Of a stretch of 64,000 nt of DNA, positions 36,461 to 44,379 are shown in pieces (position 1 is the first letter of the stretch; each line of letters begins with the position of its first letter). Source of the DNA: Chryseobacterium geocarposphaerae. Its GTDB lineage: Bacteria > Bacteroidota > Bacteroidia > Flavobacteriales > Weeksellaceae. Where the stretch lies: the NCBI RefSeq assembly GCF_002797535.1, contig NZ_PGFD01000001.1, positions 310,001 through 374,000 of the forward strand. Reading direction: 5' to 3'. Below the pieces are notes generated by a model. That model did no database searches. It saw nothing but the letters and a program-made list of their open reading frames with translations, and was not told the origin of the DNA. The translations under genes were made by a program, and so were the position numbers.

Positions 36461-36535
36461 GTCATTCTGAACGAAACGAAGTGTAGTGAAGAATCTCCAT
36501 CGTAGTACAATAGATTCTTCCTTCGTCAGAATGAC
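36461..36535 (+). repeat. Palindromic GTCATTCTGA repeat, copy 2
   Basis: Perfect terminal arms GTCATTCTGA and TCAGAATGAC, inner arms GAAGAATCT and AGATTCTTC. It is intergenic between argD and argF', in the orientation of transcription. Confidence 0.85.
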
Positions 36536-36576
36536 AATAATATGTAAGAAAAAAAATCTTTAAAATCAATTCAAAA

Positions 36577-37536
36577 ATGAAAAAATTCACCTCTGTAAGT
36601 GATGTTGAAAACTTACAGGAAATTATAAAAAAAGCGTTACAAATTAAAGAAAATCCTCTTTCGGAAACCGGGAAAGGAAAAGGAAAAACCATAGGACTTG
36701 TCTTTTTAAATTCAAGTTTGAGAACCCGTTTAAGCAGTCAGATTGCGGCTCAAAATTTAGGCTTAAATGTTTTAACATTAAACGCGGCTCAGGAAGCCTG
36801 GAACTTAGAATTTGCAGATGGGGCGGTAATGAACGGCGATACGGTTGAGCATATCAAAGATGCGATTGAAGTATTAAATCAATATTGCGATATTATTGCC
36901 GTTCGTTGTTTTGCAGGTATGAAAAGTAAAGAAGACGATGTGAATGAAAGTATTTTAAGCCAGTTCGAGCAACACGCAAAAGTTCCGGTTATTTCATTGG
37001 AATCAGCAACATGTCACCCTTTGCAAAGTTTGGCAGATTGCATCACAATTACAGAAAATTGGAAAGAAGAACGCAAACCGAAAGTGGTTCTAACCTGGGC
37101 TCCTCACATCAAACCAATCGCTCATGCGGTGGGAAATTCTTTTGCGGAATGGATGCAGGAGATGGATGTAGATTTCGTCATTACAAATCCTGAAGGTTAT
37201 GATTTAGATAAAAACTTTACTAAAGATGTCAAAGTAATTCATGATCAGGATGAAGCGTTGAAAGATGCAGATTTTATTTATGTTAAAAATTGGTCGTCTT
37301 TTGATGAGTATGCAGCAATGCCGGAAGTGAAAGAAAACTGGATGTTAACGAACGAAAAATTAGAAAACACCAATCAGGCAAAGGTAATGCACTGCCTTCC
37401 GGTTCGTCGAAATGTGGAATTGAGTGATGAGGTGATGGATGGTGAAAATTCGATCATTTATCAGCAGGCCAAAAACCGGATTTTCTCGGCTCAGGCAGTT
37501 TTTTCAGAAATTTTAGATGAAATTAATTCAAAATAA
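36577..37536 (+). CDS. argF': N-succinyl/N-acetylornithine carbamoyltransferase
   Basis: A 319-residue transcarbamylase of the AOTCase/SOTCase branch. It has carbamoyl-phosphate motif SSLRTRLSSQ (residues 47-56), SATCHPLQSLADCITI, VVLTWAPHIKP and KVMHCLPVRRN. It transfers carbamoyl to an acylated ornithine. Alignment by eye gives Trp75 and Val90 in GDTVEHIKDA. The Bacteroides SOTCase has Pro90 here and Xanthomonas AOTCase has Glu92. Published work (recalled) shows that Val in this position gives succinylornithine specificity. This predicts a succinyl route. It follows argD and an intergenic repeat. Confidence 0.9.
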   Translation: MKKFTSVSDVENLQEIIKKALQIKENPLSETGKGKGKTIGLVFLNSSLRTRLSSQIAAQNLGLNVLTLNAAQEAWNLEFADGAVMNGDTVEHIKDAIEVLNQYCDIIAVRCFAGMKSKEDDVNESILSQFEQHAKVPVISLESATCHPLQSLADCITITENWKEERKPKVVLTWAPHIKPIAHAVGNSFAEWMQEMDVDFVITNPEGYDLDKNFTKDVKVIHDQDEALKDADFIYVKNWSSFDEYAAMPEVKENWMLTNEKLENTNQAKVMHCLPVRRNVELSDEVMDGENSIIYQQAKNRIFSAQAVFSEILDEINSK

Positions 37537-37543
37537 TTAAATC

Positions 37544-38338
37544 ATGCAGGAAAAGCTTTTCGTTATAAAAATAGGAGGTGCTTTAATTGATGATGAGGAA
37601 TTATTAGAACAATTTTTAGAACAGTTTGCTGAAATTCCGGAAAAGAAAATTTTGGTTCATGGCGGTGGAAAATTGGCAACTACTTTAGCGGATAAGCTGG
37701 GAATTGAACAAAAATTGGTAAACGGACGGAGAATAACAGATAAAGATACCCTGGATATTGTAGCGATGGTGTATGCAGGAGGTATTAATAAAAATATTGT
37801 CGCAAAACTTCAGCAAAAGAAGTGTAAAGCCATAGGTTTTTCGGGTGCTGATGCAAATTTAATTAAAGCTAAAAAACGGGAACACGAAGAAATTGATTTC
37901 GGGTTTGTGGGTGATATTACAGAAAAAAGTGTGAACAGAAAGCTGATCTCAAAGTTGTTAAAACTGGAATTGGTCCCTGTGTTTTCAGCGATTACCCATG
38001 ATAAAAAAGGGCATCTCTTCAATACGAATGCAGATACGATTGCTTCGGTAATCGCACAGGCTTTATCAGTGAAATATGATGTAGAATTATTGTATTGTTT
38101 TGATAAAGAAGGTGTTTTGGAAGATGTAGACAATCCGGAATCCGTTATTAAAAATATTTCTGAAGAAGAATTTTCTACCTTAAAAGACGAAGGAAAACTT
38201 CACAAAGGAATTCTTCCAAAATTGGAAAATGCTCTTGGAGCAGTAAAAAATAATGTAAATAAGGTATTCTTAATTAAAGAGACCGAACTAAAAAAACATA
38301 TAGAAAACCATCATGCAGGAACTGAAATCTGTTTATAG
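37544..38338 (+). CDS. argB: N-acylglutamate kinase
   Basis: A 264-residue amino-acid-kinase-fold enzyme: FVIKIGGALIDDEE at the start, ILVHGGGKLATTLADKLG near residue 35, and an ATP region with FNTNADTIASVIAQAL. It phosphorylates N-acylglutamate, the second step of the pathway. It starts 7 bases after argF' and its end overlaps argE by 26 bases. Because argF' looks succinyl-type, this kinase probably acts on N-succinylglutamate (inference). Residues associated with arginine feedback inhibition in long ArgB forms were not checked. Confidence 0.93.
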   Translation: MQEKLFVIKIGGALIDDEELLEQFLEQFAEIPEKKILVHGGGKLATTLADKLGIEQKLVNGRRITDKDTLDIVAMVYAGGINKNIVAKLQQKKCKAIGFSGADANLIKAKKREHEEIDFGFVGDITEKSVNRKLISKLLKLELVPVFSAITHDKKGHLFNTNADTIASVIAQALSVKYDVELLYCFDKEGVLEDVDNPESVIKNISEEEFSTLKDEGKLHKGILPKLENALGAVKNNVNKVFLIKETELKKHIENHHAGTEICL

Positions 38339-39395
38339 TAAAGAAGAATTACTGAATAACGCAGTAGAATTGTTGAAAAAACTGATTGAAATTCCGTCAT
38401 TCAGCAAAGATGAATTTAATACGTCGGTGGAAATTGAAAATTTTTTCAAAAAACATCAGATTCCTACCAAACGTTTTAAAAATAACATCTGGGCGGTGAA
38501 CAAAAATTTTGATGTTTTCAAGCCGTCGATTTTGCTGAATACGCATCATGATACGGTGAAACCGAATAAAGCGTATACGTTGGATCCTTTTGTACCCATA
38601 GAAAAAGACGGGAAATTATTCGGACTGGGAAGTAATGATGCGGGAGCTTCTTTGGTTTCGATGGCGCAGGTTTTTTTGCATTTTTTCGAAAAAGAAGATT
38701 TAAGATATAATTTAGTTATTGCTTTGACGGCCGAGGAGGAGATTTCAGGGTTTGACGGGATCGAAGCTTTATTTCCGCAGCTTCCGAATGTGGAGCTCGC
38801 CATTGTAGGAGAACCAACGCAGATGAATCTGGCGATTGCGGAGAAAGGACTTTTGGTGATAGATGGGGAAATGAAAGGTACTCCTTCTCACGCCGCTCAT
38901 CCGAACAACGATAATTCGATTGTGAAATGTATGGAAGATTTGCAGCATATTCTGGGCTTCAAATTTCCAAAAGTTTCGGATTATTTGGGTGAGGTAAAGG
39001 TAACGCTGTCAGGGATTCACGCCGGAGTTCAGCATAATGTGGTTCCGGAATCGTGCACTTTTACTTTAGATGTAAGGGTTACGGATGAATATTCTAATAA
39101 AGAGGCATTTGAAATCATCCAGTCGCAGATGAAATCAACGTTGACAGCGAGATCTTTCAGATTAAATTCTTCAAAAATAGAAATGGAACATCCGTTCGTA
39201 CAGGCAGGTCTGGAAATCGGAAGGACAACGTACGGCTCACCCACTTCATCGGATCAGGCCATTATACCTTGTACATCTGTGAAGCTTGGTCCAGGTGACA
39301 GCAGGCGCTCTCACACAGCAGATGAATTTATTTTCATCGAAGAAATTGCGGAGGGAATTGAAATTTATATTAAGATTTTAGAGAAAATGTTATAG
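38313..39395 (+). CDS. argE: M20-family N-acylornithine/N-acylcitrulline deacylase
   Basis: A 360-residue zinc peptidase-fold deacylase. Metal and catalytic residues are visible in LLNTHHDTVKPNK (His, Asp) near residue 77, GLGSNDAGASLVS near 105 (bridging Asp), and ALTAEEEISGFDGI near 138 (catalytic Glu). The lid domain starts around 180. It removes the acyl group to release citrulline in this pathway. The start at 38313 overlaps argB by 26 bases in another frame. The 606-base gap to argH holds two repeats and a possible 35-codon frame. Confidence 0.88.
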   Translation: MQELKSVYSKEELLNNAVELLKKLIEIPSFSKDEFNTSVEIENFFKKHQIPTKRFKNNIWAVNKNFDVFKPSILLNTHHDTVKPNKAYTLDPFVPIEKDGKLFGLGSNDAGASLVSMAQVFLHFFEKEDLRYNLVIALTAEEEISGFDGIEALFPQLPNVELAIVGEPTQMNLAIAEKGLLVIDGEMKGTPSHAAHPNNDNSIVKCMEDLQHILGFKFPKVSDYLGEVKVTLSGIHAGVQHNVVPESCTFTLDVRVTDEYSNKEAFEIIQSQMKSTLTARSFRLNSSKIEMEHPFVQAGLEIGRTTYGSPTSSDQAIIPCTSVKLGPGDSRRSHTADEFIFIEEIAEGIEIYIKILEKML

Positions 39396-39423
39396 GCTTG
39401 AAGTGGAGATGATGGATGCATGT

Positions 39424-39623
39424 AAATGACCTAGGAAAATGGAGCGTTAAGAAAATTAATTCTATGAACGTTAAGAAAATTCTACTGTTCGAAGCGCGAG
39501 ACAAATCGAAAACAAACATTGAATTCGCGAGAGTTTTAGAATTTTTAGAGAATAGAATTAATTTTTAGCGGAAGTTTCCAAGTCTTGAACTTTTGTTTCT
39601 TTTGTTTCAAGACAAAAGAAAAA
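39424..39623. repeat. Long imperfect palindrome, copy B2 (flanks argD-argE)
   Basis: Direct copy of B1 (35078-35283). It shares GGAAAATGGAGCGTTAAG, GAACGTTAAGAAAATTC, TTTTAGCGGAAGTTTCCAAG and TCTTGAACTTTTGTTTC, with scattered differences in the centre. The gap 39396-40001 contains this repeat, then a GTCATTCTGA repeat, then a possible small frame at 39883. Confidence 0.85.
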
Positions 39624-39645
39624 GTATACAAAAAAACAGTTTTTT

Positions 39646-39721
39646 GTCATTCTGAAAGGAACGAAGTGGATTGAAGAATCTCTTTCGATCATTCAATAGA
39701 TTCCTCCTTCGTCGGAATGAC
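39646..39721 (+). repeat. Palindromic GTCATTCTGA repeat, copy 3
   Basis: Arms GTCATTCTGA and TCGGAATGAC with inner GAAGAATCT/AGATTCCTC. It follows B2 by about 20 bases and reads in the direction of argH transcription. Confidence 0.8.
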
Positions 39722-39882
39722 AAAGTTGAGTACAATAATAAATAAAGGAAGGGAAGTAGTGGTAATAAATTTTTAGCATACTGCTTCGGAATTCCTTTCC
39801 AAACATTTAGTTTTAGTTAGTTTTTTACTGTTTTGACTTTACTCAGCAGGCAATGAAGTTTGAATATTTTTAATAAAGATTT

Positions 39883-39990
39883 ATGCAAAAAGTTATATTA
39901 AAAATGAAAGGCTTTAAAAATGTGGAAATGTTTAAAGTTATGGAATTAGAAATGGGTTCTGCTGAGTTGTCAAAACAGATTAAATTTTAA
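39883..39990 (+). CDS. Possible 35-codon frame directly upstream of argH
   Basis: ATG to TAA encodes MQKVILKMKGFKNVEMFKVM and then a polar end (ELSKQIKF). It stops 11 bases before argH. No arginine codon run is present, so it is not an obvious arginine attenuator peptide. It may be chance; the only support is position and a methionine/lysine-rich amphipathic composition. Confidence 0.25.
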   Translation: MQKVILKMKGFKNVEMFKVMELEMGSAELSKQIKF

Positions 39991-40001
39991 AGAAAAAAAA
40001 T

Positions 40002-41306
40002 ATGAAAAAAATATGGCAGAAAGACGATAATGCCACCAATATATTAGTGAATACATTTACGGTCGGGAAGGATCTTGACTTTGATGAGCGTTTGGCAAAA
40101 TACGATGTCAAAGGTTCGATGGCGCACTGTACAATGTTAGCAGAAGTTGGGATTATTTCCAATGAAGAATCGAAGCAGATGCTGTCTGTTTTGGCAGCGA
40201 TTTTAGAAGATATCGAAAATGGAAATTTTGAGATTGATAAAAATGCGGAAGATATTCATTCTCAGGTGGAATCTATTTTAATTGAAAAATTAGGAGACAC
40301 TGGAAAAAAAATTCATACGGCAAGATCCCGTAATGATCAGGTTTTATTGGATATAAAATTGTATTTATTAGATGAAATCCGTGAAATTACAGCATTAACA
40401 GATGAATTCTTTCAGATATTAATCAAACTGGCAGAACAGCATAAAAATGTTTTGCTTCCGGGATATACCCATTTACAGATTGCGATGCCATCCTCATTTG
40501 GATTATGGTTTGGAGCGTATGCAGAAGCATTGTTGGATGATGTTGAGATGTTGTTTTCGGTAAAAAATATCATTAATAAAAATCCATTAGGTTCAGCGGC
40601 AGGTTATGGCTCGTCTTTCCCAATTGATCGTGAAAGCACGACTTATAATTTAGGTTTTCAGTCTATGAATTATAATTCGGTTTATGCACAGATGATGCGC
40701 GGGAAATCTGAGAAAATGTTATCGATGGCAATGGCAACATTAGCGGGAACATTAGGAAAATTTGCTTATGACGTTTGTCTATATTTAAATCAGAATTTTG
40801 ATTTTATCAGTTTCCCTAAAGAATTCACAACGGGAAGCAGCATTATGCCCCACAAGAAAAATCCTGATATTTTCGAATTGGTTCGTGCGCGTTGCAACAG
40901 AATTCAGTCACTGCCGAATGAGTTTATTTTGTTGACGAATAATCTTCCTTCAGGATATCACAGAGATATGCAGTTAACGAAAGAAATTCTTTTCCCGGCA
41001 ATTGATTCATTAAAAGAATGTCTGGAAATTTTGAATTATACCTTACCAAATATCCAGGTAAAAGACGGGATTTTGGAGGATGAAAAGTATAAATATCTTT
41101 TCAGCGTAGAGAAAATAAATGAAGAAGTTAAGAATGGAAGTTCATTCCGTGATGCGTATGTAAAAGTAGGCCAGGAGATTGAAAATAATGAGTTTGATTT
41201 TGAAATTGGAAATCTGAACCACACTCATCAGGGAAGTATCGGAAATTTGTGTTTAGATAAAATAGAGTATCAGTTTAATAAACTGAAAAATAAATTATTG
41301 GGTTGA
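40002..41306 (+). CDS. argH: Argininosuccinate lyase
   Basis: A 434-residue member of the fumarase/aspartase superfamily that splits argininosuccinate into arginine and fumarate. The signature TGSSIMPHKKNPDIFELVRA holds the catalytic serine loop. EDIHSQVESILIEKLGDTGKKIHTARSRND contributes the Ser/His pair, and PGYTHLQIAMPSSFGLW is a further conserved block. It is a little shorter than the ~460 of the enterobacterial enzyme, as usual for Bacteroidota. It is the last arg gene, separated from argE by repeats, and converges on the Lrp/AsnC gene through a long nested hairpin. Confidence 0.94.
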   Translation: MKKIWQKDDNATNILVNTFTVGKDLDFDERLAKYDVKGSMAHCTMLAEVGIISNEESKQMLSVLAAILEDIENGNFEIDKNAEDIHSQVESILIEKLGDTGKKIHTARSRNDQVLLDIKLYLLDEIREITALTDEFFQILIKLAEQHKNVLLPGYTHLQIAMPSSFGLWFGAYAEALLDDVEMLFSVKNIINKNPLGSAAGYGSSFPIDRESTTYNLGFQSMNYNSVYAQMMRGKSEKMLSMAMATLAGTLGKFAYDVCLYLNQNFDFISFPKEFTTGSSIMPHKKNPDIFELVRARCNRIQSLPNEFILLTNNLPSGYHRDMQLTKEILFPAIDSLKECLEILNYTLPNIQVKDGILEDEKYKYLFSVEKINEEVKNGSSFRDAYVKVGQEIENNEFDFEIGNLNHTHQGSIGNLCLDKIEYQFNKLKNKLLG

Positions 41307-41315
41307 TTTATTTTG

Positions 41316-41411
41316 AACCATTAAGCTTTATTAAGGGGTTATTAATTGAGGAAATTTAGCATTGTTGCGAAAAACTCAATGCCCTAAACTTCTTAATAAA
41401 GCTTAATGGTT
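41316..41411. terminator. Nested long hairpin between argH and the Lrp-type gene
   Basis: A perfect 20-bp inverted repeat (41316-41335 and 41392-41411, arm AACCATTAAGCTTTATTAAG) encloses a second inverted pair (GAAATTTAGCATTG with CAATGCCCTAAACTTC). It lies between converging genes and could terminate both. It may also be a mobile intergenic palindrome. Confidence 0.7.
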
Positions 41412-41420
41412 AAATTCATT

Positions 41421-41882
41421 TTAATCCAAATCAATCTTAAACTTAGTAGATTTTTTCACCTCATGAAGCACAATAGAACTATGGTACTGCCCGATATTAG
41501 GAATATTTGAAATTACATTGACGGCGAATTCATTATAAGAATTGATATCTTTTGCAATGATTTTTAACATATAATCGTATTCACCGGAAAGACTGATGAT
41601 CTCCTGAACTTCATCGTGCTTGCCAATGTTTTTCTCAAATGTTTCTAAAACTTTCTGAGATTGCTCTTTGAGACGAACATTGCAATATACAACAATATTC
41701 AAGCCCAGTTTTTCACGATTCAAAAGACCTACATATTTTTCAATAATTCCGTTTTTCTCCAGCTGTTTGATTCTTTCATACGTTGGAGTAAAGGTAAGAC
41801 CTATCTTTTCCGAAATTTCTTTCACGGATAAAGTGGAGTCTTCCTGAATTATGCTGAGAATCATTCTGTCTTTTAAATCCAT
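41421..41882 (-). CDS. Lrp/AsnC-family transcription regulator
   Basis: A 153-residue regulator with an N-terminal HTH (MILSIIQEDSTLSVKEISEK then GLTFTPTYERIKQLEKNG). The C-terminal RAM/ligand domain includes GEYDYMLKIIAKDINSYNEF. Such proteins form octamers that bind amino acids and act locally or globally. It sits between the arg and pyr/car clusters, convergent to argH and divergent from pyrB, which makes both plausible targets (inference). A TATTTTTG box lies about 20 bases upstream of its start on the minus strand (41903-41910). Confidence 0.9.
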   Translation of the reverse strand: MDLKDRMILSIIQEDSTLSVKEISEKIGLTFTPTYERIKQLEKNGIIEKYVGLLNREKLGLNIVVYCNVRLKEQSQKVLETFEKNIGKHDEVQEIISLSGEYDYMLKIIAKDINSYNEFAVNVISNIPNIGQYHSSIVLHEVKKSTKFKIDLD

Positions 41883-41970
41883 ATCATAAAGTTGAGTTCT
41901 AACAAAAATAATATTTAAAAATGAAAATAACGAGAGATTACTATTTTTTAATCTAAATCAGATTTTAGTT

Positions 41971-42001
41971 TTGTTAGTTTGTAAAATTGTTGTATCTTTG
42001 C
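41971..42001 (+). promoter_or_regulatory. Promoter of the pyrB leader
   Basis: TTTG (41971-41974), 19 bases, then TATCTTTG (41994-42001): an exact Bacteroidota consensus promoter. The start of transcription is expected about 5 bases on, near 42006. Confidence 0.85.
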
Positions 42002-42006
42002 ACCTA

Positions 42007-42075
42007 ATGAATAAGACAGTATTTATATCATTAGAATTACCGGGCGATAACGTCCTTTACGATATTTATTTATAG
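42007..42075 (+). CDS. Putative 22-codon leader peptide of the pyrB attenuator
   Basis: ATG at 42007 to TAG at 42073 encodes MNKTVFISLELPGDNVLYDI then YL. It begins at or just after the predicted transcription start, so it would be translated from a leaderless or 1-base leader. It ends 1 base before a terminator stem. Its coding stretch contains a small GC hairpin (42042-42055) followed by a U-rich run, as in the E. coli pyrBI leader. Translation is unproven. Confidence 0.5.
   Translation: MNKTVFISLELPGDNVLYDIYL
42042..42055 (+). promoter_or_regulatory. Candidate RNA-polymerase pause hairpin in the pyrB leader
   Basis: GGGCG-ATAA-CGTCC folds as a 5-bp stem (one G-U pair) with a 4-base loop. 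It is followed by U-rich transcript up to the leader stop codon. Confidence 0.5.
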
Positions 42076-42076
42076 T

Positions 42077-42106
42077 AAGCGAAGATATTTTCTTCGCTTT
42101 TTTTTT
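42077..42106 (+). terminator. Attenuator terminator ahead of pyrB
   Basis: A 9-bp perfect stem AAGCGAAGA/TCTTCGCTT (42077-42085, 42091-42099) with a 5-base loop and nine T residues. It stands between the promoter and the pyrB ATG at 42126, with no upstream gene to terminate, so it must act on pyrB expression. Confidence 0.88.
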
Positions 42107-42125
42107 GTGAAAAAATTAAGAGAGT

Positions 42126-43016
42126 ATGTTTACAATTACAGAACTAAGCACCGAGAGAATCAATAGTATAGTCACAGATGCATTGGCTTTTGCCAATGGT
42201 AAAACGGCTAAAATAGAAGGAGAGGTTTTTTGCTCAAATCTTTTCTTTGAAGACAGCACCAGAACAAAAACAAGTTTTGATATAGCCGAAAGAAAATTAG
42301 GATTACAGGTTGTTCCTTTTGATGCTTCTCACAGTTCTGTAAACAAAGGGGAAAGCCTTTATGATACGGTAAAAACAATCGAAAGTCTGGGAGTAAATCT
42401 GGTTGTAATCAGAGATAAAAAAGACAGATATTTTGATGAATTAAAAAATATAAAAATTCCTGTAATCAACGGAGGAGACGGAACAGGAAACCACCCTTCT
42501 CAGTGTATGCTGGATTTAATGACCATCTATCAGGAATTCGGAAAGTTTGAAGGTCTGAAAGTTGGAATTGTAGGAGATGTAAAACACAGCCGGGTTGCCA
42601 ATTCAAATGCAGAAGCTTTGAGAAGATTGGGCGCAAAAGTGTACTTCTCGGGGCCTGAACAATGGTTTGATGAAGGAGCTTTAATCAACGGGACATACTT
42701 AAGTGTTGATGAGTTAATTGCTGAGGTCGATGTGTTAATGCTGTTAAGAATTCAGCACGAAAGACATGATGCTAAAATGAGTTTCTCCGCTTCGGAATAC
42801 CATAGAAAATATGGTTTGACGAAAGAAAGGGAGAAAGCCATGAAAAAAGAAGCCATCATCATGCATCCGGCTCCGATTAACAGAGGAGTAGAAATTGATA
42901 CAGACTTAGTGGAATGCGAACGTTCAAGAGTATTCAAGCAAATGCAGAACGGGGTTTTCGCAAGAATGGCGATTTTAAAAGAAGCCTTGGAGAAAGAAGG
43001 GTATACTTTTAAATAA
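42126..43016 (+). CDS. pyrB: Aspartate carbamoyltransferase catalytic subunit
   Basis: A 296-residue transcarbamylase that joins carbamoyl phosphate and aspartate, the first committed pyrimidine step. The carbamoyl-phosphate loop [20 protein letters not shown] is near residues 40-59, and [19 protein letters not shown] supplies the His-Pro-x-Gln loop near 120. [19 protein letters not shown] near 240 is the aspartate-side loop. No pyrI follows, so the enzyme is probably the short trimeric form without CTP regulation. Expression appears controlled by the upstream attenuator. carA and carB follow. Confidence 0.96.
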   Translation: MFTITELSTERINSIVTDALAFANGKTAKIEGEVFCSNLFFEDSTRTKTSFDIAERKLGLQVVPFDASHSSVNKGESLYDTVKTIESLGVNLVVIRDKKDRYFDELKNIKIPVINGGDGTGNHPSQCMLDLMTIYQEFGKFEGLKVGIVGDVKHSRVANSNAEALRRLGAKVYFSGPEQWFDEGALINGTYLSVDELIAEVDVLMLLRIQHERHDAKMSFSASEYHRKYGLTKEREKAMKKEAIIMHPAPINRGVEIDTDLVECERSRVFKQMQNGVFARMAILKEALEKEGYTFK

Positions 43017-43047
43017 GAGCCAAGTAAAAAGATAAAAGTGCACTCAA

Positions 43048-43102
43048 ATTCCCCTCCTCTGGAGGGGTGGCAAAAATTCCAAGAATTTTTGACGGGGTGG
43101 TT
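43048..43102. repeat. Intergenic palindrome between pyrB and carA
   Basis: It contains CCCCTCC..GGAGGGG (stem around TCT), then AAAAATTCCAAGAATTTTT, a 19-base near-perfect palindrome, then GACGGGGTGG. This type of C/G-rich repeat is common between genes of Flavobacteriia. It could slow or process the transcript between the two genes. Confidence 0.6.
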
Positions 43103-43142
43103 TAAATAAATACAAAATAAAATAAAGAGATAAAAGTTTAAA

Positions 43143-44216
43143 ATGAAGAAAAAATTAATACTGGAGTCCGGTGAAGTGTTTCATGGAGAAGGTTTCGGAG
43201 CAGAATTGGAAACTGCAGGAGAAGTAGTTTTCAATACCGGAATGACAGGGTATCAGGAACTGATTTCTGACCCGTCTTATTGCGGTCAGATTGTTTGTAT
43301 GACCTATCCATTAATCGGAAACTATGGGATTAATAGAGATGATTATGAGAGTATTGAACCAGCGATCAAAGGGCTTATCGTAAAAGAACTTTGCGATTTT
43401 CCTTCGAATTTCCGTACTCAGATTACTTTAGATGAACTGTTTAAAAAGAAAAACCTTTCAGGAATTTCAGGAATCGATACCAGAAGACTGACAAGAATTC
43501 TTCGTAACCACGGAGTTGTGAAAGGAAAAATCGTAAACGCTGATGCTGATGAAAGCACAGTAGTTTCAGAATTAAAATCAACCAATTTCCCAACAAACCA
43601 GGTGGAGCAGGTTTCAACAAAGACACCTTACGCAAATCCGGGAAGAGGGTTGAAAGTAGTGTTGGTAGATTTTGGTTCTAAATTAGGAATTATCAGAGAA
43701 TTGTCTCAAAGAAACTGCGATATCACAGTAGTTTCTCAGGATGTAACAGCTGAAGAAATTTTACTGATGAATCCTGATGGAGTAATGTTGTCGAACGGCC
43801 CAGGAGATCCGGAAGATAACCAGCACGCTCTTGAAATGATCAGAGGAATCCTGGGTAAAGTTCCAATTTTCGGAATCTGTCTAGGACACCAATTGATCGG
43901 TTTGGCTTGTGGAGCAAAGACTTTCAAATTAAAATTCGGACACAGAGGAGGAAATCACCCGGTGTTGGATTTAGAAAAAAACAAAGTGGCAATTACTTCC
44001 CAAAACCACGGTTATGCTGTTGACCAGGAAAGTTTGAAAGGAACAGATTTAATTGAAACACACATCGCATTGAACGACAGAACCAACGAAGGTCTGAAAC
44101 ACAAAATTCACCCTTGTTTTTCCGTTCAGTATCACCCGGAAGCAAGTCCAGGTCCAGAAGATGCAAACTACTTATTTGATGAGTTCATTGAATTAATGGA
44201 AAACTTCAAAAAGTAA
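43143..44216 (+). CDS. carA: Carbamoyl phosphate synthetase small (glutaminase) subunit
   Basis: A 357-residue glutamine amidotransferase. The N-terminal CarA domain has [20 protein letters not shown]. The class I glutaminase has the nucleophile Cys246 in [16 protein letters not shown] and the His331/Glu333 pair in [16 protein letters not shown]. It makes ammonia from glutamine and channels it to CarB. The product feeds both pyrB and the argF' pathway nearby. It is separated from carB by a palindromic repeat but in the same direction. Confidence 0.97.
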   Translation: MKKKLILESGEVFHGEGFGAELETAGEVVFNTGMTGYQELISDPSYCGQIVCMTYPLIGNYGINRDDYESIEPAIKGLIVKELCDFPSNFRTQITLDELFKKKNLSGISGIDTRRLTRILRNHGVVKGKIVNADADESTVVSELKSTNFPTNQVEQVSTKTPYANPGRGLKVVLVDFGSKLGIIRELSQRNCDITVVSQDVTAEEILLMNPDGVMLSNGPGDPEDNQHALEMIRGILGKVPIFGICLGHQLIGLACGAKTFKLKFGHRGGNHPVLDLEKNKVAITSQNHGYAVDQESLKGTDLIETHIALNDRTNEGLKHKIHPCFSVQYHPEASPGPEDANYLFDEFIELMENFKK

Positions 44217-44228
44217 AACACTCAGTTT

Positions 44229-44296
44229 GTCATTCTGAATGAGCGAAAAGCGGAATGAAGAATCTCTACAAATAAGTTTAGATTCCTGGGAATGAC
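44229..44296 (+). repeat. Palindromic GTCATTCTGA repeat, copy 4
   Basis: It runs from GTCATTCTGAATGAGCG to CCTGGGAATGAC with inner GAAGAATCT/AGATTC. It lies between carA and carB and reads in the transcription direction. Confidence 0.8.
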
Positions 44297-44379
44297 AATG
44301 TGTGGAAAAATTAAGTCAATAAACACAACGCTGGAAGTCTAGATCTGAAATCTGACATCTGGTATCTAAAAAAAGAAAA

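Noticed and set aside
36461..36535. Argument that the repeat is the terminator of argD
   Set aside because: It has no T tract, and the same repeat sits inside other operons, so simple termination is not supported.
42001..42125. PyrR-binding leader
   Set aside because: I saw no match to the conserved PyrR-box loop, and no pyrR gene lies next to pyrB; the ribosome-coupled attenuator explains the layout better, though this is not excluded.
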